Source: Bacteroidota bacterium (GTDB lineage: Bacteria > Bacteroidota > Bacteroidia > CAMBQF01). Taken from it: a stretch of 15,115 bases of DNA. Positions 1-5,724 of the stretch are shown here, piece after piece. The stretch's first letter is position 1, and each line of letters begins with the position of its first letter. The stretch is taken from assembly GCA_027483285.1 (NCBI GenBank), contig JAIXUZ010000005.1:1-15115 (forward strand), in the 5' to 3' direction. Made by a program: the position numbers and the translations under genes. A model generated the notes under the pieces. That model did no database searches. It was not told the origin of the DNA and saw only the letters and a program-made list of their open reading frames with translations.

Positions 1-119
1 CTAAATCATCACTTGAAAACAGGTGGTCAATTTGACGCGGAAAAAGGTGGTCAGTTTAACGCGGAAAATGGTGGTCAGTTTGGTGCGAAAAGAGGTGGTC
101 AATTACAGCGGAATTTCCA
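1..119. mobile_element. End of an IS21-family insertion sequence with four 24-bp-spaced repeats
   Basis: The octamer GGTGGTCA occurs at 22, 46, 70 and 94, exactly 24 bases apart each time. The bases between are also similar: the first two copies continue with TTT.ACGCGGAAAA and the later ones drift. The block ends around TTCCA at 115-119. Multiple terminal repeats that include part of the terminal inverted repeat are a known trait of IS21-family elements, and ends with repeated GGTGGTCA/TGGTCAATTT are common in Bacteroidota members. The element body (istA/istB) would lie left of the window and is not visible, and the target duplication and other end cannot be checked. The orientation of the element is therefore unknown. 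An alternative is a solo end left behind after a deletion. Confidence 0.7.
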
Positions 120-135
120 CTAAGGCCTGTAAAAC

Positions 136-175
136 GTCAAACCAAAGTGCACTAAAATAGGATTATAAAGATTGG
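136..175 (+). repeat. Partial copy (C) of the interspersed terminator-bearing repeat
   Basis: These 40 bases align without gaps to 612-651 at 32 of 40 positions, starting with GTCAAACC and ending with AGATTGG. Only the 5' part of the repeat is present; the conserved AGGCTTTGTAAACC core and the terminator found in copies A and B are missing. The similarity stops where sequence leading into the IS3 remnant begins, so this copy was probably cut by rearrangement. Confidence 0.55.
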
Positions 176-248
176 ACATTTATACCCTATCGACTTATAA
201 ACTCAAGATTACTGAATCTCATCAAATCAACCCAAAATTGGTTCGAAG

Positions 249-416
249 TTATTCCTGGATGGAGTACTTTCTGCATAACTCTGCAACAGACTGTTCTGCC
301 CGGAGAGCTTCCATTACAATGTTGATTTTCTGCTCTGAACTAAATATCCTCCTTGTCTTACGGCGGATTTCTTTGATGTAGTTCTCTGCACTCTGTTTTT
401 TCTTCTTTGTTTCCAT
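249..416 (-). pseudogene. Truncated IS3-family transposase OrfA
   Basis: Reading the minus strand from ATG at 416 gives 55 residues and a stop at 249-251. The protein starts METKKKKQSAEN, has a basic stretch (YIKEIRRKTRRIFSSEQK), then INIVMEALRAEQSVAELCRKYSI. This is the opening of the helix-turn-helix domain (HTH_Tnp_1 type) of IS3-family OrfA proteins, which use it to bind the element ends. Family members normally continue through the second HTH helix and a leucine zipper to about 90-130 residues, followed by an OrfB integrase. Here homology ends near residue 53 and no DDE integrase is seen. The product cannot be an active transposase alone. The call rests on recognised family sequence, not on a search. 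Confidence 0.75.
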
Positions 417-475
417 GTTTTATAAATTTATTGATTTTTGGAAACACTCTCTAAGAAATGACTATTTTTAGTCCA
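250..475 (-). mobile_element. Remnant of an IS3-family element, left end
   Basis: The minus strand reads TGGACTAAAAATAGTCA starting at 475, a TG-initiated end with internal dyad symmetry, about 60 bases ahead of the OrfA ATG at 416. This spacing fits the left end of an IS3-type element. The other side is lost near 250, where OrfA homology stops. The end abuts the serine recombinase fragment, suggesting insertion next to or into that older gene. The exact right boundary is uncertain. Confidence 0.5.
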
Positions 476-477
476 CT

Positions 478-606
478 TTATGCTGACGATTTACACCTTA
501 TGCACGTAATATCGTGTTTTGGTCTTTGCTTATTATCTTTTTTGCCTTTTGGCCTTCCAAGTATGATGCCTTTTGCTTTAGTTCGCTCAATACCTTCTTT
601 AGTTGT
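478..606 (-). pseudogene. C-terminal fragment of a serine recombinase/resolvase
   Basis: Translating the minus strand from a stop at 607-609 to the TAA at 478-480 gives 42 residues containing EGIERTKAKGIILGRPKG. This is the hallmark join between the catalytic domain and the DNA-binding tail of serine recombinases (resolvase/invertase family, typically EGIxRAKAKGxxLGRPKG). The catalytic domain with the active Ser is absent, and no start codon is usable, so this is a relic. After the GRPKG the tail reads KKDNKQRPKHDITCIRCKSS, where the two cysteines C-x2-C might be half of a zinc ribbon, or just out-of-family sequence. The fragment ends two bases before the IS3 end at 475. Confidence 0.65.
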
Positions 607-611
607 CTAAA

Positions 612-777
612 GTCAAACCGAAGTGTAATAAAACAAGAGGATAGAGATTGGTTATTTAAGAAATAGCTTGTAGCATACCCAGGCTTTGTAAACCGGCAAT
701 AAAGTTTGATAAATCAAACCCTTTGGGTACAAACAAAAGCCTCTGAGTCTCGAAGTATCGGGATCAGGGGCTTTTTT
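612..777 (+). repeat. Interspersed repeat copy A, ending in an intrinsic terminator
   Basis: This stretch starts GTCAAACC and ends in a terminator. It is repeated downstream at 2750-2907 (copy B) in the same orientation. The best conserved part, 681-730 against 2816-2865, matches at 43 of 50 positions by hand alignment (AGGCTTTGTAAACC, ATAAA.TTTGATAAAT, ACCCTTTG). In both copies the 7-mer AGGCTTT (681-687 here) is perfectly complementary to AAAGCCT (736-742), which is also the 5' arm of the terminator, so the two pairings exclude each other. It could be a small structured RNA, a conserved transcription-termination element, or a mobile miniature repeat. I do not recognise it as a known RNA family. 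Confidence 0.65.
735..777 (+). terminator. Intrinsic terminator of repeat copy A
   Basis: AAAAGCCTCTGA (735-746) pairs with TCAGGGGCTTTT (764-775), with one G-U pair, and is followed by T residues. The loop (747-763) is itself a small imperfect hairpin, TCTCGA-AGTA-TCGGGA, which copy B lacks. Nothing obviously coding lies upstream for it to terminate, so it may end the transcript of the repeat itself. Confidence 0.75.
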
Positions 778-780
778 ATT

Positions 781-1147
781 TTGTTAAATCCTGCTATCCT
801 AATCTTAATTACGCTAATTAAGCCACATTCTTGCCAGCCAATTGCAATAAAAATACTTTTCGGTCTTTTACATCAAAAATTAATTGATTATTGAAATTAT
901 TTGGTTTGCCTTACTAATGGGTTTATTGTTACACCCATTATTTAAAAATAAAGATTCATAGAGTTTACCTATGTATTTGAGTTTAGATTAATGTCAAATA
1001 AATGTATATTGTTATAACTATCAAAAAATAAAAAATGAGGGTTATGCCCTATTTTTATAATATAATTTTAATTTAATTTTATGACTTAATGAATTTAATA
1101 ACATAGCATTAGTACAAAATATTAAAATTTTATAGAATCGCCCAACT
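781..1147. other. A+T-rich non-coding leader with two inverted repeats
   Basis: No credible gene is present. Two dyads stand out. CTTAATTA-CGC-TAATTAAG (804-822) is a perfect 8-bp inverted repeat with a 3-base spacer, of the size of a repressor operator. TAATGGGT (915-922) pairs with ACCCATTA (933-940) over 8 bp around a 10-base loop. From about 940 to 1140 the sequence is extremely A+T-rich. A weak hairpin (AGGG/CCCT near 1038-1050) is followed by T residues. The promoter of the downstream diiron gene should lie here, but I find no clear TAnnTTTG box. Confidence 0.5.
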
Positions 1148-1927
1148 ATGGAACAAGTTGCTCAAAAAATCACAGACATTTCAAATTTAAATCATCCTTA
1201 TCTCGAATCACTTCTGGATGAAGCTATGAACCACCGTGCTGTAAACCATCCGTATTTAAAAGCTCTGGCAAGCGGCTCGTTTGCCAATATGCCAGCCGTA
1301 ATGCGAGATTTTGCAGGGCAGTATGGCTTTTATAGCTCATGGTTTCCGCGTTACCTCACCGGGGTTATTTCTAAAATGGAAAATGCCGAACACCGCAGCC
1401 ATTTGCTTGATAATCTTGCCGAAGAAAGTGGACATCTCCACGAAGAAGATATGGAGGCTATCCGTGCGCTCGGCATAAAAGATGAATGGGTGCAGGGCAT
1501 CCCACACCCCCAGTTATTTAAGCGTTTTCAGCACGCTATTGGTGCCGAAACAGCTGGCAAACCAGGAATTGAAGTTGAAGTATGGCGCGATGGTTTTTTA
1601 ACGCTAATTCAAAATACTAATAAATCAGCAGCCAACGTTGTTGGAGCCATAGGCTTAGGTACCGAATCGGTGGTAAAATACATTTACAAATATATCATCG
1701 AAGCCATTGAAAAACACACCGATTTAACTTTAGAGCAGTATGTATTCTTTCCTTTACACACCGAGGTGGATGATGAGCACGGCCTTATTTTGCTTGATAT
1801 TGCACGCCAAATGATTGATGAAGGGCCACAATCAGCGCACGAAGTGCGAAAAGGAATGCTTTCAGCACTAAACATGCGGGCTTGCTATTGGGAAGATATG
1901 ATGGTTCGCGCACAAAAATTAGGATAG
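1148..1927 (+). CDS. Heme-oxygenase-like diiron protein (HDO/CADD type, iron-containing redox enzyme family)
   Basis: The 259-residue product is predicted all-helical, in the TenA/PqqC/heme-oxygenase-like fold. Candidate metal ligands run in family order: E92/E93 and H96 (AEESGHLH), E173 (GLGTES), then H204, D208 and H211 in the H-x3-D-x2-H pattern (HTEVDDEH). UndA, BesC, SznF and CADD use this type of site to bind iron and activate O2. The C-terminal CYWEDMMVRA resembles the usual FWDDML ending. The pentapeptide NHPYL occurs twice near the N-terminus (15-19 and 33-37). The substrate cannot be told from sequence. ATG 1148 gives a full-length protein with no Shine-Dalgarno, which is common in Bacteroidota. 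The next gene starts directly after its TAG and in the same phase, so the two probably act together. It could instead be a TenA-like thiaminase, but the H-x3-D-x2-H favours a diiron site. Confidence 0.8.
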   Translation: MEQVAQKITDISNLNHPYLESLLDEAMNHRAVNHPYLKALASGSFANMPAVMRDFAGQYGFYSSWFPRYLTGVISKMENAEHRSHLLDNLAEESGHLHEEDMEAIRALGIKDEWVQGIPHPQLFKRFQHAIGAETAGKPGIEVEVWRDGFLTLIQNTNKSAANVVGAIGLGTESVVKYIYKYIIEAIEKHTDLTLEQYVFFPLHTEVDDEHGLILLDIARQMIDEGPQSAHEVRKGMLSALNMRACYWEDMMVRAQKLG

Positions 1928-2686
1928 ATGGGTGCTCAGCTTTGTATACTCGCTCTTCGTAATCATTGGTTCGAAACGCACGAAATTGAACGTATTCGCG
2001 ATGGGTTTACTGCCGCAAAAGATGCAATTGCCAATTTATCAACTGCGGTTTTGATTGGTAAACCTGCGTTTGCTTCATTACTCTATGTTGCTGCACAGCT
2101 AAATCCAGCATCGTTTGAACGCATGTTTGCAATGTTTGACAATGAAATTTCTGGCATTCCCGAATTTACCCCCGAAGAGCTTTCTGTATGGGATGCCGTA
2201 TGGATGGATATTCAGTGGCAACGTACCGGGATACTCAATGATAAAATTAATGCACGAACAACGCTCACGCACTCAAATCGCGAAGAAGATTTTCGTTCTT
2301 CATTAACTGATATGCGTTTAGATGGTATTTACGAAAATCATTCTGATAAACTCAATATTGATTTTCAGGTGCAGCGGCTGCCATTCCCTCTGGAAGTGCT
2401 CGATCCACGGATTGTGCGCATTCCGCCTGGTAAAACAAACGAACTACATAAGCATGCCCACGAAACAGTATTTATTTTTATGCAGGGCACCGGACATGTA
2501 AAGGTTGATCAGGTTCAAATTTCCGTGGCTCCGGGCGATTTTGTTTTCATTCCTCGCTGGTGCCTGCATCAGTCGGTCAACGAATCGGATATGGAGATGG
2601 TATTTTTGGCTGTTGCCGATTTTGGACTGACTGGTAAATCATTTACAGGTAACTACCTCAAAACTGCCCGGTTAAAAACAGAATAA
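1928..2686 (+). CDS. Cupin-domain protein with an uncharacterised helical N-terminal region
   Basis: The 252-residue product has a C-terminal cupin barrel (about 140-235). Cupin motif 1 is seen as G168...H174-K-H176-A-H178-E179...G187, and motif 2 as G203...P209...H214...N218, so the His/His/Glu/His metal set is intact. This suggests a metal-bound sensor or dioxygenase-type barrel. Residues 1-130 look helical, rich in W/F/D, and I do not recognise them. ATG 1928 follows the upstream TAG with no gap; AGGA at 1921-1924 is only three bases from it, too close for a good ribosome site, so translation is probably coupled to the diiron gene. Both frames have the same phase, so removal of one TAG would fuse the two into a single ~512-residue protein. 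A diiron partner, or two halves of one enzyme, are the leading ideas; the function is unknown. Confidence 0.8.
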   Translation: MGAQLCILALRNHWFETHEIERIRDGFTAAKDAIANLSTAVLIGKPAFASLLYVAAQLNPASFERMFAMFDNEISGIPEFTPEELSVWDAVWMDIQWQRTGILNDKINARTTLTHSNREEDFRSSLTDMRLDGIYENHSDKLNIDFQVQRLPFPLEVLDPRIVRIPPGKTNELHKHAHETVFIFMQGTGHVKVDQVQISVAPGDFVFIPRWCLHQSVNESDMEMVFLAVADFGLTGKSFTGNYLKTARLKTE

Positions 2687-2749
2687 TTTTTTAATTTAAA
2701 AATTTACAAGTGTTTTTGTAAAAATTACAATATTAATATTCTGTTCAAC

Positions 2750-2907
2750 GTAAACCAAAGTAGCCATTATTGGATTATAATGACTAGAATTTAAATAATT
2801 GTCTTAACCATATATAGGCTTTGTAAACCAGTAATAAAATTTGATAAATTATACCCTTTGAGTTCGTTAATAAGTAAAAGCCTCTGAGAAATCAGGGGCT
2901 TTTTTTT
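2750..2907 (+). repeat. Interspersed repeat copy B, ending in an intrinsic terminator
   Basis: This is the second full copy of the element at 612-777, starting 63 bases after the cupin stop. It keeps GTAAACCAAAG, GGATTATAA (as in copy C), the AGGCTTTGTAAACC core (2816-2829) and the terminator. The complementary pair AGGCTTT (2816-2822) / AAAGCCT (2877-2883) is kept, while the TTTGAT..ATCAAA dyad of copy A is broken (TTTGATAAATTATA). It fills most of the 337-base gap between the cupin gene and the VOC gene; the remainder holds only A+T-rich sequence and the VOC upstream region. It probably ends diiron-cupin transcription. Confidence 0.65.
2876..2907 (+). terminator. Intrinsic terminator downstream of the diiron-cupin pair
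   Basis: AAAAGCCTCTGA (2876-2887), GAAA tetraloop, TCAGGGGCTTTT (2892-2903) and a run of T to 2907. The stem is 12 bp with one G-U pair and a stable GNRA-type loop. Confidence 0.85.
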
Positions 2908-2980
2908 ATATGTTGAAATTGTACTGGTATACTATTAACTTGATACATTTATGATGGACATTAGGAAAACAATTTTACTA

Positions 2981-3007
2981 TAACTTTACATGCAATTTTA
3001 TTTGCAT
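2981..3007 (+). promoter_or_regulatory. Possible -7 box and operator-like dyad ahead of the VOC gene
   Basis: TAACTTTA (2981-2988) matches the Bacteroidota -7 box TAnnTTTG at all but the last base. ATGCAA-TTTTAT-TTGCAT (2990-3007) is a 6-bp perfect inverted repeat that would overlap the transcription start. No clear -33 TTG is present at the expected distance, so this is only a candidate. Confidence 0.3.
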
Positions 3008-3023
3008 TAAAAAACCAAAACAA

Positions 3024-3452
3024 ATGCAAGATATAACAAACCAAACAGAGGCAACAAATTTACCTGCCGATACAATACCCAAAGTTATTGGCATAGGAGG
3101 CATTTTCTTCTTTTCTGACAACCCAAAAGAAACAAGGGAATGGTATGCTAAGAATTTAGGGATTGAGGTTAACGATTACGGTTCAACTTTCGAGTCGAGG
3201 AACGTGAATAAGCCGGAGGAGGTAAACTCGCTTCAGTGGACACCCTTTAAAAACGGCAGTGAATATTTTTCTCCCTCTAAAAAGGATTTTATGATTAACT
3301 ACCGTGTGCAGAATATTGAGGGCCTGGTAAAAAAGCTTAAAGACAACGGGGTAACCGTGCTTGATGATATTGCTACTTACGACTATGGTAAGTTTGTACA
3401 TATAATGGATACCGAAGGCAATAAAATTGAATTATGGGAGCCTGCTGAATAG
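3024..3452 (+). CDS. VOC-family (glyoxalase/bleomycin-resistance fold) protein
   Basis: The 142-residue product shows the two beta-alpha-beta-beta-beta halves of the vicinal oxygen chelate fold. The first begins VIGIGGIFFFSDNPKETREW with YAKNLGIEV helix, the second FMINYRVQNIEGLVKKLKDNG. The end, DTEGNKIELWEP, is a typical VOC closing strand, with E136 as the usual metal ligand. The position that often holds the first His (in GGIFFF) is not a His, and the second half has N92/Y93 where a ligand would fall, so a classic three-ligand metal site is not evident. Family roles include methylglyoxal detoxification, ring-cleaving dioxygenases and antibiotic binding; sequence alone does not choose between them. 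The first 20 residues are a polar extension. The gene appears monocistronic, with a terminator 116 bases upstream. Confidence 0.85.
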   Translation: MQDITNQTEATNLPADTIPKVIGIGGIFFFSDNPKETREWYAKNLGIEVNDYGSTFESRNVNKPEEVNSLQWTPFKNGSEYFSPSKKDFMINYRVQNIEGLVKKLKDNGVTVLDDIATYDYGKFVHIMDTEGNKIELWEPAE

Positions 3453-3625
3453 TTAGTAAAGGCTATGATTTTTAAATGCCGCCTGTTTATTAATACAATT
3501 ATAAGTTGCAAAGTTTACGTTTTAACTACGTAGCGCCTACCAACAAGTTTGTGCTGGTTTTTAATTTTAGCAATGGGTTGTTAAAAATTAAAGCACCACG
3601 TTACTTCTGAGAGCTTAAATAGCAA

Positions 3626-3633
3626 TAACTTTG
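3626..3633 (+). promoter_or_regulatory. -7 promoter box of the PorE-like gene
   Basis: TAACTTTG is a perfect match to the Bacteroidota -7 element TAnnTTTG. A start of transcription a few bases downstream would leave a very short leader before the ATG at 3652 and would place the TTG at 3631 outside the mRNA. A convincing -33 TTG is not visible; TTAC at 3601-3604 is at about the right distance. Confidence 0.4.
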
Positions 3634-3651
3634 TTGAATAATAAAAAACCG

Positions 3652-5565
3652 ATGATAAAGACATATATACGCTTAGGGAGCCTTATTATGGTGCTTGCAC
3701 TTGTAACAGGTTGTGCCAAGATGTATTTTAAAGCGGGCAGTAAATCGTTTGATATGCTTCGCTACTCGAAAGCTATTGAATCGTTTGAGCATGCCCTGGA
3801 GAAAAAAGATATTCCGCAGGCTAAAGAAGGCCTAGCAAACTCTTACCGTTTAATTAATAACTCAGTAAAAGCAGAAAAAGCTTATGCTGATGTGGTAACG
3901 CAGCCTGATACTGACCCTCTCAATTACTTTCATTATGCCCGTATGTTAATGGCTAATAAGAAATATGATGAGGCCAAGGTTTGGTTTAACAAATACCTTT
4001 CTATAAAAGCGAACGACCAAACAGCGCAGGTTTTACTTGCATCGTGCGACTCTAGCGTGGTGTTTATGCGCGACACTATGCGTTTTACCGTTGCAGGTGT
4101 TGAGTTGAAAGGATTAAAGAACTATTATACTACCGCCTTGTATAAAGATGGTTTTGTATTTGCCGCCGACCGTGTTACAGCAAGCACAGACATGGCTAAC
4201 CCATGGACAGGCAATACCTACCTTGACCTTTACTACACCGAGAAAAAAGAAGGTAATGATAAATGGGAAGAGCCTAAAGCATTACCGGGCCAAATTAACG
4301 GCCCTTACCACGAGGGGCCATCTGTTATTACTAAAGATGGTAAAACCATTTACTTTACCCGTAGCAACTATACCAAGAGCAAGCTTAAAAAGAGTAAAGA
4401 CAATGCTAATAACCTAAAGCTATTCCGCGCTACGCTGGATGGTGACAAGTGGAAAGATTTAGTTGAATTTGCTTACAACAGCAGCGAATATAGCACCGGC
4501 CACCCATCATTGTCGGCCGATGAAAACACCCTTTATTTTATATCAGATATGCCGGGCGGCTTAGGTGGCACAGATATTTATATGTGTAAAAAAGAAGGCG
4601 AAGACTGGGGTAAACCAATTAGCATGGGCCCTGGTATTAACACCTCAATAGACGAGATGTTCCCATTTTATTGCCCTCAAGATTCTACACTATACTTCTC
4701 TTCAGAAGGGCATACTAATATGGGAGGCCTTGATGTTTTTGAGGCTAAAGATTTAGGTAACGGTAAATTCTCTCGCCCAATAAATATTGGTTACCCTGCC
4801 AACACTACACAAGATGATTATTCGTTTACCATGAAGCCAGATTTGATTAACGGCTTTATATCATCAAACAGAAGCGGCAGCGATGACAAGATTTTTACTT
4901 TTGTCCGCAAAGAGGCACCCCCTTTGGTATTTAAGATAGAAGGTATTGTAACAGACAAAGCAACAGGCTTGCCATTGGCAAACTCTAAGGTTGAGGTTAT
5001 TGATATGCAAAACAATACCAAGGTAGAGTTTGATACTGATGATAGAGGACATTACGAAACAGCTATTATAGCCAATACAGATTACTCTTTAATAGCATCT
5101 AAAGACAAATACTCTACCGCCACGGCCGATGCTACAACTAAAGGGCTTAAAAAGTCAGAAACAATTAGAAGGGATTTTGTGCTAGAGCCTTTTGCACCTG
5201 TTGTAGCTAAGGAGTTTGTATTGGAGAATGTATACTACGACTTGGATAAATACAATATTCGCCCCGATGCTGCAATTGAGCTTGATAAAATTGTTAAACT
5301 TATGAAAGAATACCCAAATATGAACCTTGAATTAGGCTCTCATACCGACTCTCGCGCTAACGACCAGTACAATATCACGCTATCAGAAAACCGTGCAAAA
5401 TCGGCAGTGGAATACCTTGTTAAACGTGGCATATCCAAAGACCGCTTAACATGGAAAGGATATGGCGAAACCAAGCTGGTTAATGGCTGTTCTAACGATG
5501 TAAAATGTACAGAAGACGAGCACCAGAAAAACCGCCGTACTACATTTAAAGTACTTAGCTACTAA
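3652..5565 (+). CDS. porE: PorE-like T9SS-associated OmpA-family lipoprotein (TPR, beta-propeller, CRD, OmpA)
   Basis: I choose ATG 3652 (637 residues) over the in-frame TTG 3631, since it gives a clean lipoprotein signal peptide: MIKTYIRLG, hydrophobic core, then LVTGC with the lipidated Cys21. Domains in order are TPR helices (about 25-120); a WD40/PD40-like propeller (about 140-420) with repeated blades such as TKDGKTIYFTRS, SADENTLYFISD and QDSTLYFSSEG and GGTDIY/GGLDVF turns; a carboxypeptidase-regulatory-like domain (about 428-495, IEGIVTDKATGLPLANSKVE); and OmpA (about 522-637). The OmpA part keeps the peptidoglycan-binding Asp and Arg (HTD566, LSENR581), 15 residues apart, as in OmpA. 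This order matches PorE of Porphyromonas gingivalis, which links the T9SS to peptidoglycan. Bacteroidota also carry paralogues of similar layout, often next to PorP/SprF genes, so a dedicated accessory of the giant neighbour is possible. It converges on that gene. Confidence 0.85.
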   Translation: MIKTYIRLGSLIMVLALVTGCAKMYFKAGSKSFDMLRYSKAIESFEHALEKKDIPQAKEGLANSYRLINNSVKAEKAYADVVTQPDTDPLNYFHYARMLMANKKYDEAKVWFNKYLSIKANDQTAQVLLASCDSSVVFMRDTMRFTVAGVELKGLKNYYTTALYKDGFVFAADRVTASTDMANPWTGNTYLDLYYTEKKEGNDKWEEPKALPGQINGPYHEGPSVITKDGKTIYFTRSNYTKSKLKKSKDNANNLKLFRATLDGDKWKDLVEFAYNSSEYSTGHPSLSADENTLYFISDMPGGLGGTDIYMCKKEGEDWGKPISMGPGINTSIDEMFPFYCPQDSTLYFSSEGHTNMGGLDVFEAKDLGNGKFSRPINIGYPANTTQDDYSFTMKPDLINGFISSNRSGSDDKIFTFVRKEAPPLVFKIEGIVTDKATGLPLANSKVEVIDMQNNTKVEFDTDDRGHYETAIIANTDYSLIASKDKYSTATADATTKGLKKSETIRRDFVLEPFAPVVAKEFVLENVYYDLDKYNIRPDAAIELDKIVKLMKEYPNMNLELGSHTDSRANDQYNITLSENRAKSAVEYLVKRGISKDRLTWKGYGETKLVNGCSNDVKCTEDEHQKNRRTTFKVLSY

Positions 5566-5589
5566 CTAATAAATCATTTACATAGCATG

Positions 5590-5624
5590 CACCCGCTAAT
5601 GGTAACGTTAACGGGTGTTTTGTT
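5590..5624 (+). terminator. Intrinsic terminator of the PorE-like gene
   Basis: CACCCG (5590-5595) pairs with CGGGTG (5612-5617). An inner TAA/TTA pairing extends it, and TTTTGTTTT follows. It lies 25 bases after the stop codon and is oriented for the + strand gene. Confidence 0.7.
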
Positions 5625-5666
5625 TTCATTATAATGCTATAAATTTGTGAATGTGGCTGCAATTTG

Positions 5667-5707
5667 AAACACAAAGCCCCGCATATATGCGGGGCTTTGT
5701 GTTTTTT
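5667..5707. terminator. Bidirectional terminator between convergent genes
   Basis: A perfect palindrome runs from 5667 to 5704 around GCATATATGC, with a G+C-rich stem CAAAGCCCCGCA / TGCGGGGCTTTG. It has T residues on the + side (5702-5707) and, on the minus strand, T residues from the AAA at 5667-5669. It sits 18 bases beyond the stop of the giant minus-strand gene and is a back-up terminator for the + gene. Confidence 0.9.
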
Positions 5708-5724
5708 CATAATCAGGTTAAGGG

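Noticed and set aside
22..117. Possible CRISPR array from regular repeats
   Set aside because: The 24-bp units are contiguous and similar across their full length, with no distinct spacers; an IS end explains them better.
172..381. 69-residue frame on the + strand
   Set aside because: It is antisense to the IS3 OrfA fragment, which has recognisable family sequence on the minus strand.
706..894. 62-residue frame on the + strand
   Set aside because: It starts inside the repeat core and runs through the terminator stem; no family resemblance.
612..2907. Integron attC-like cassette boundaries
   Set aside because: The repeats lack the short conserved core sites and long imperfect palindrome of attC, and no integrase is seen; only a looser direct-repeat idea is kept.
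3631..3651. TTG start for the PorE-like gene
   Set aside because: It overlaps the -7 box and adds seven polar residues ahead of a standard lipoprotein signal peptide beginning at ATG 3652.
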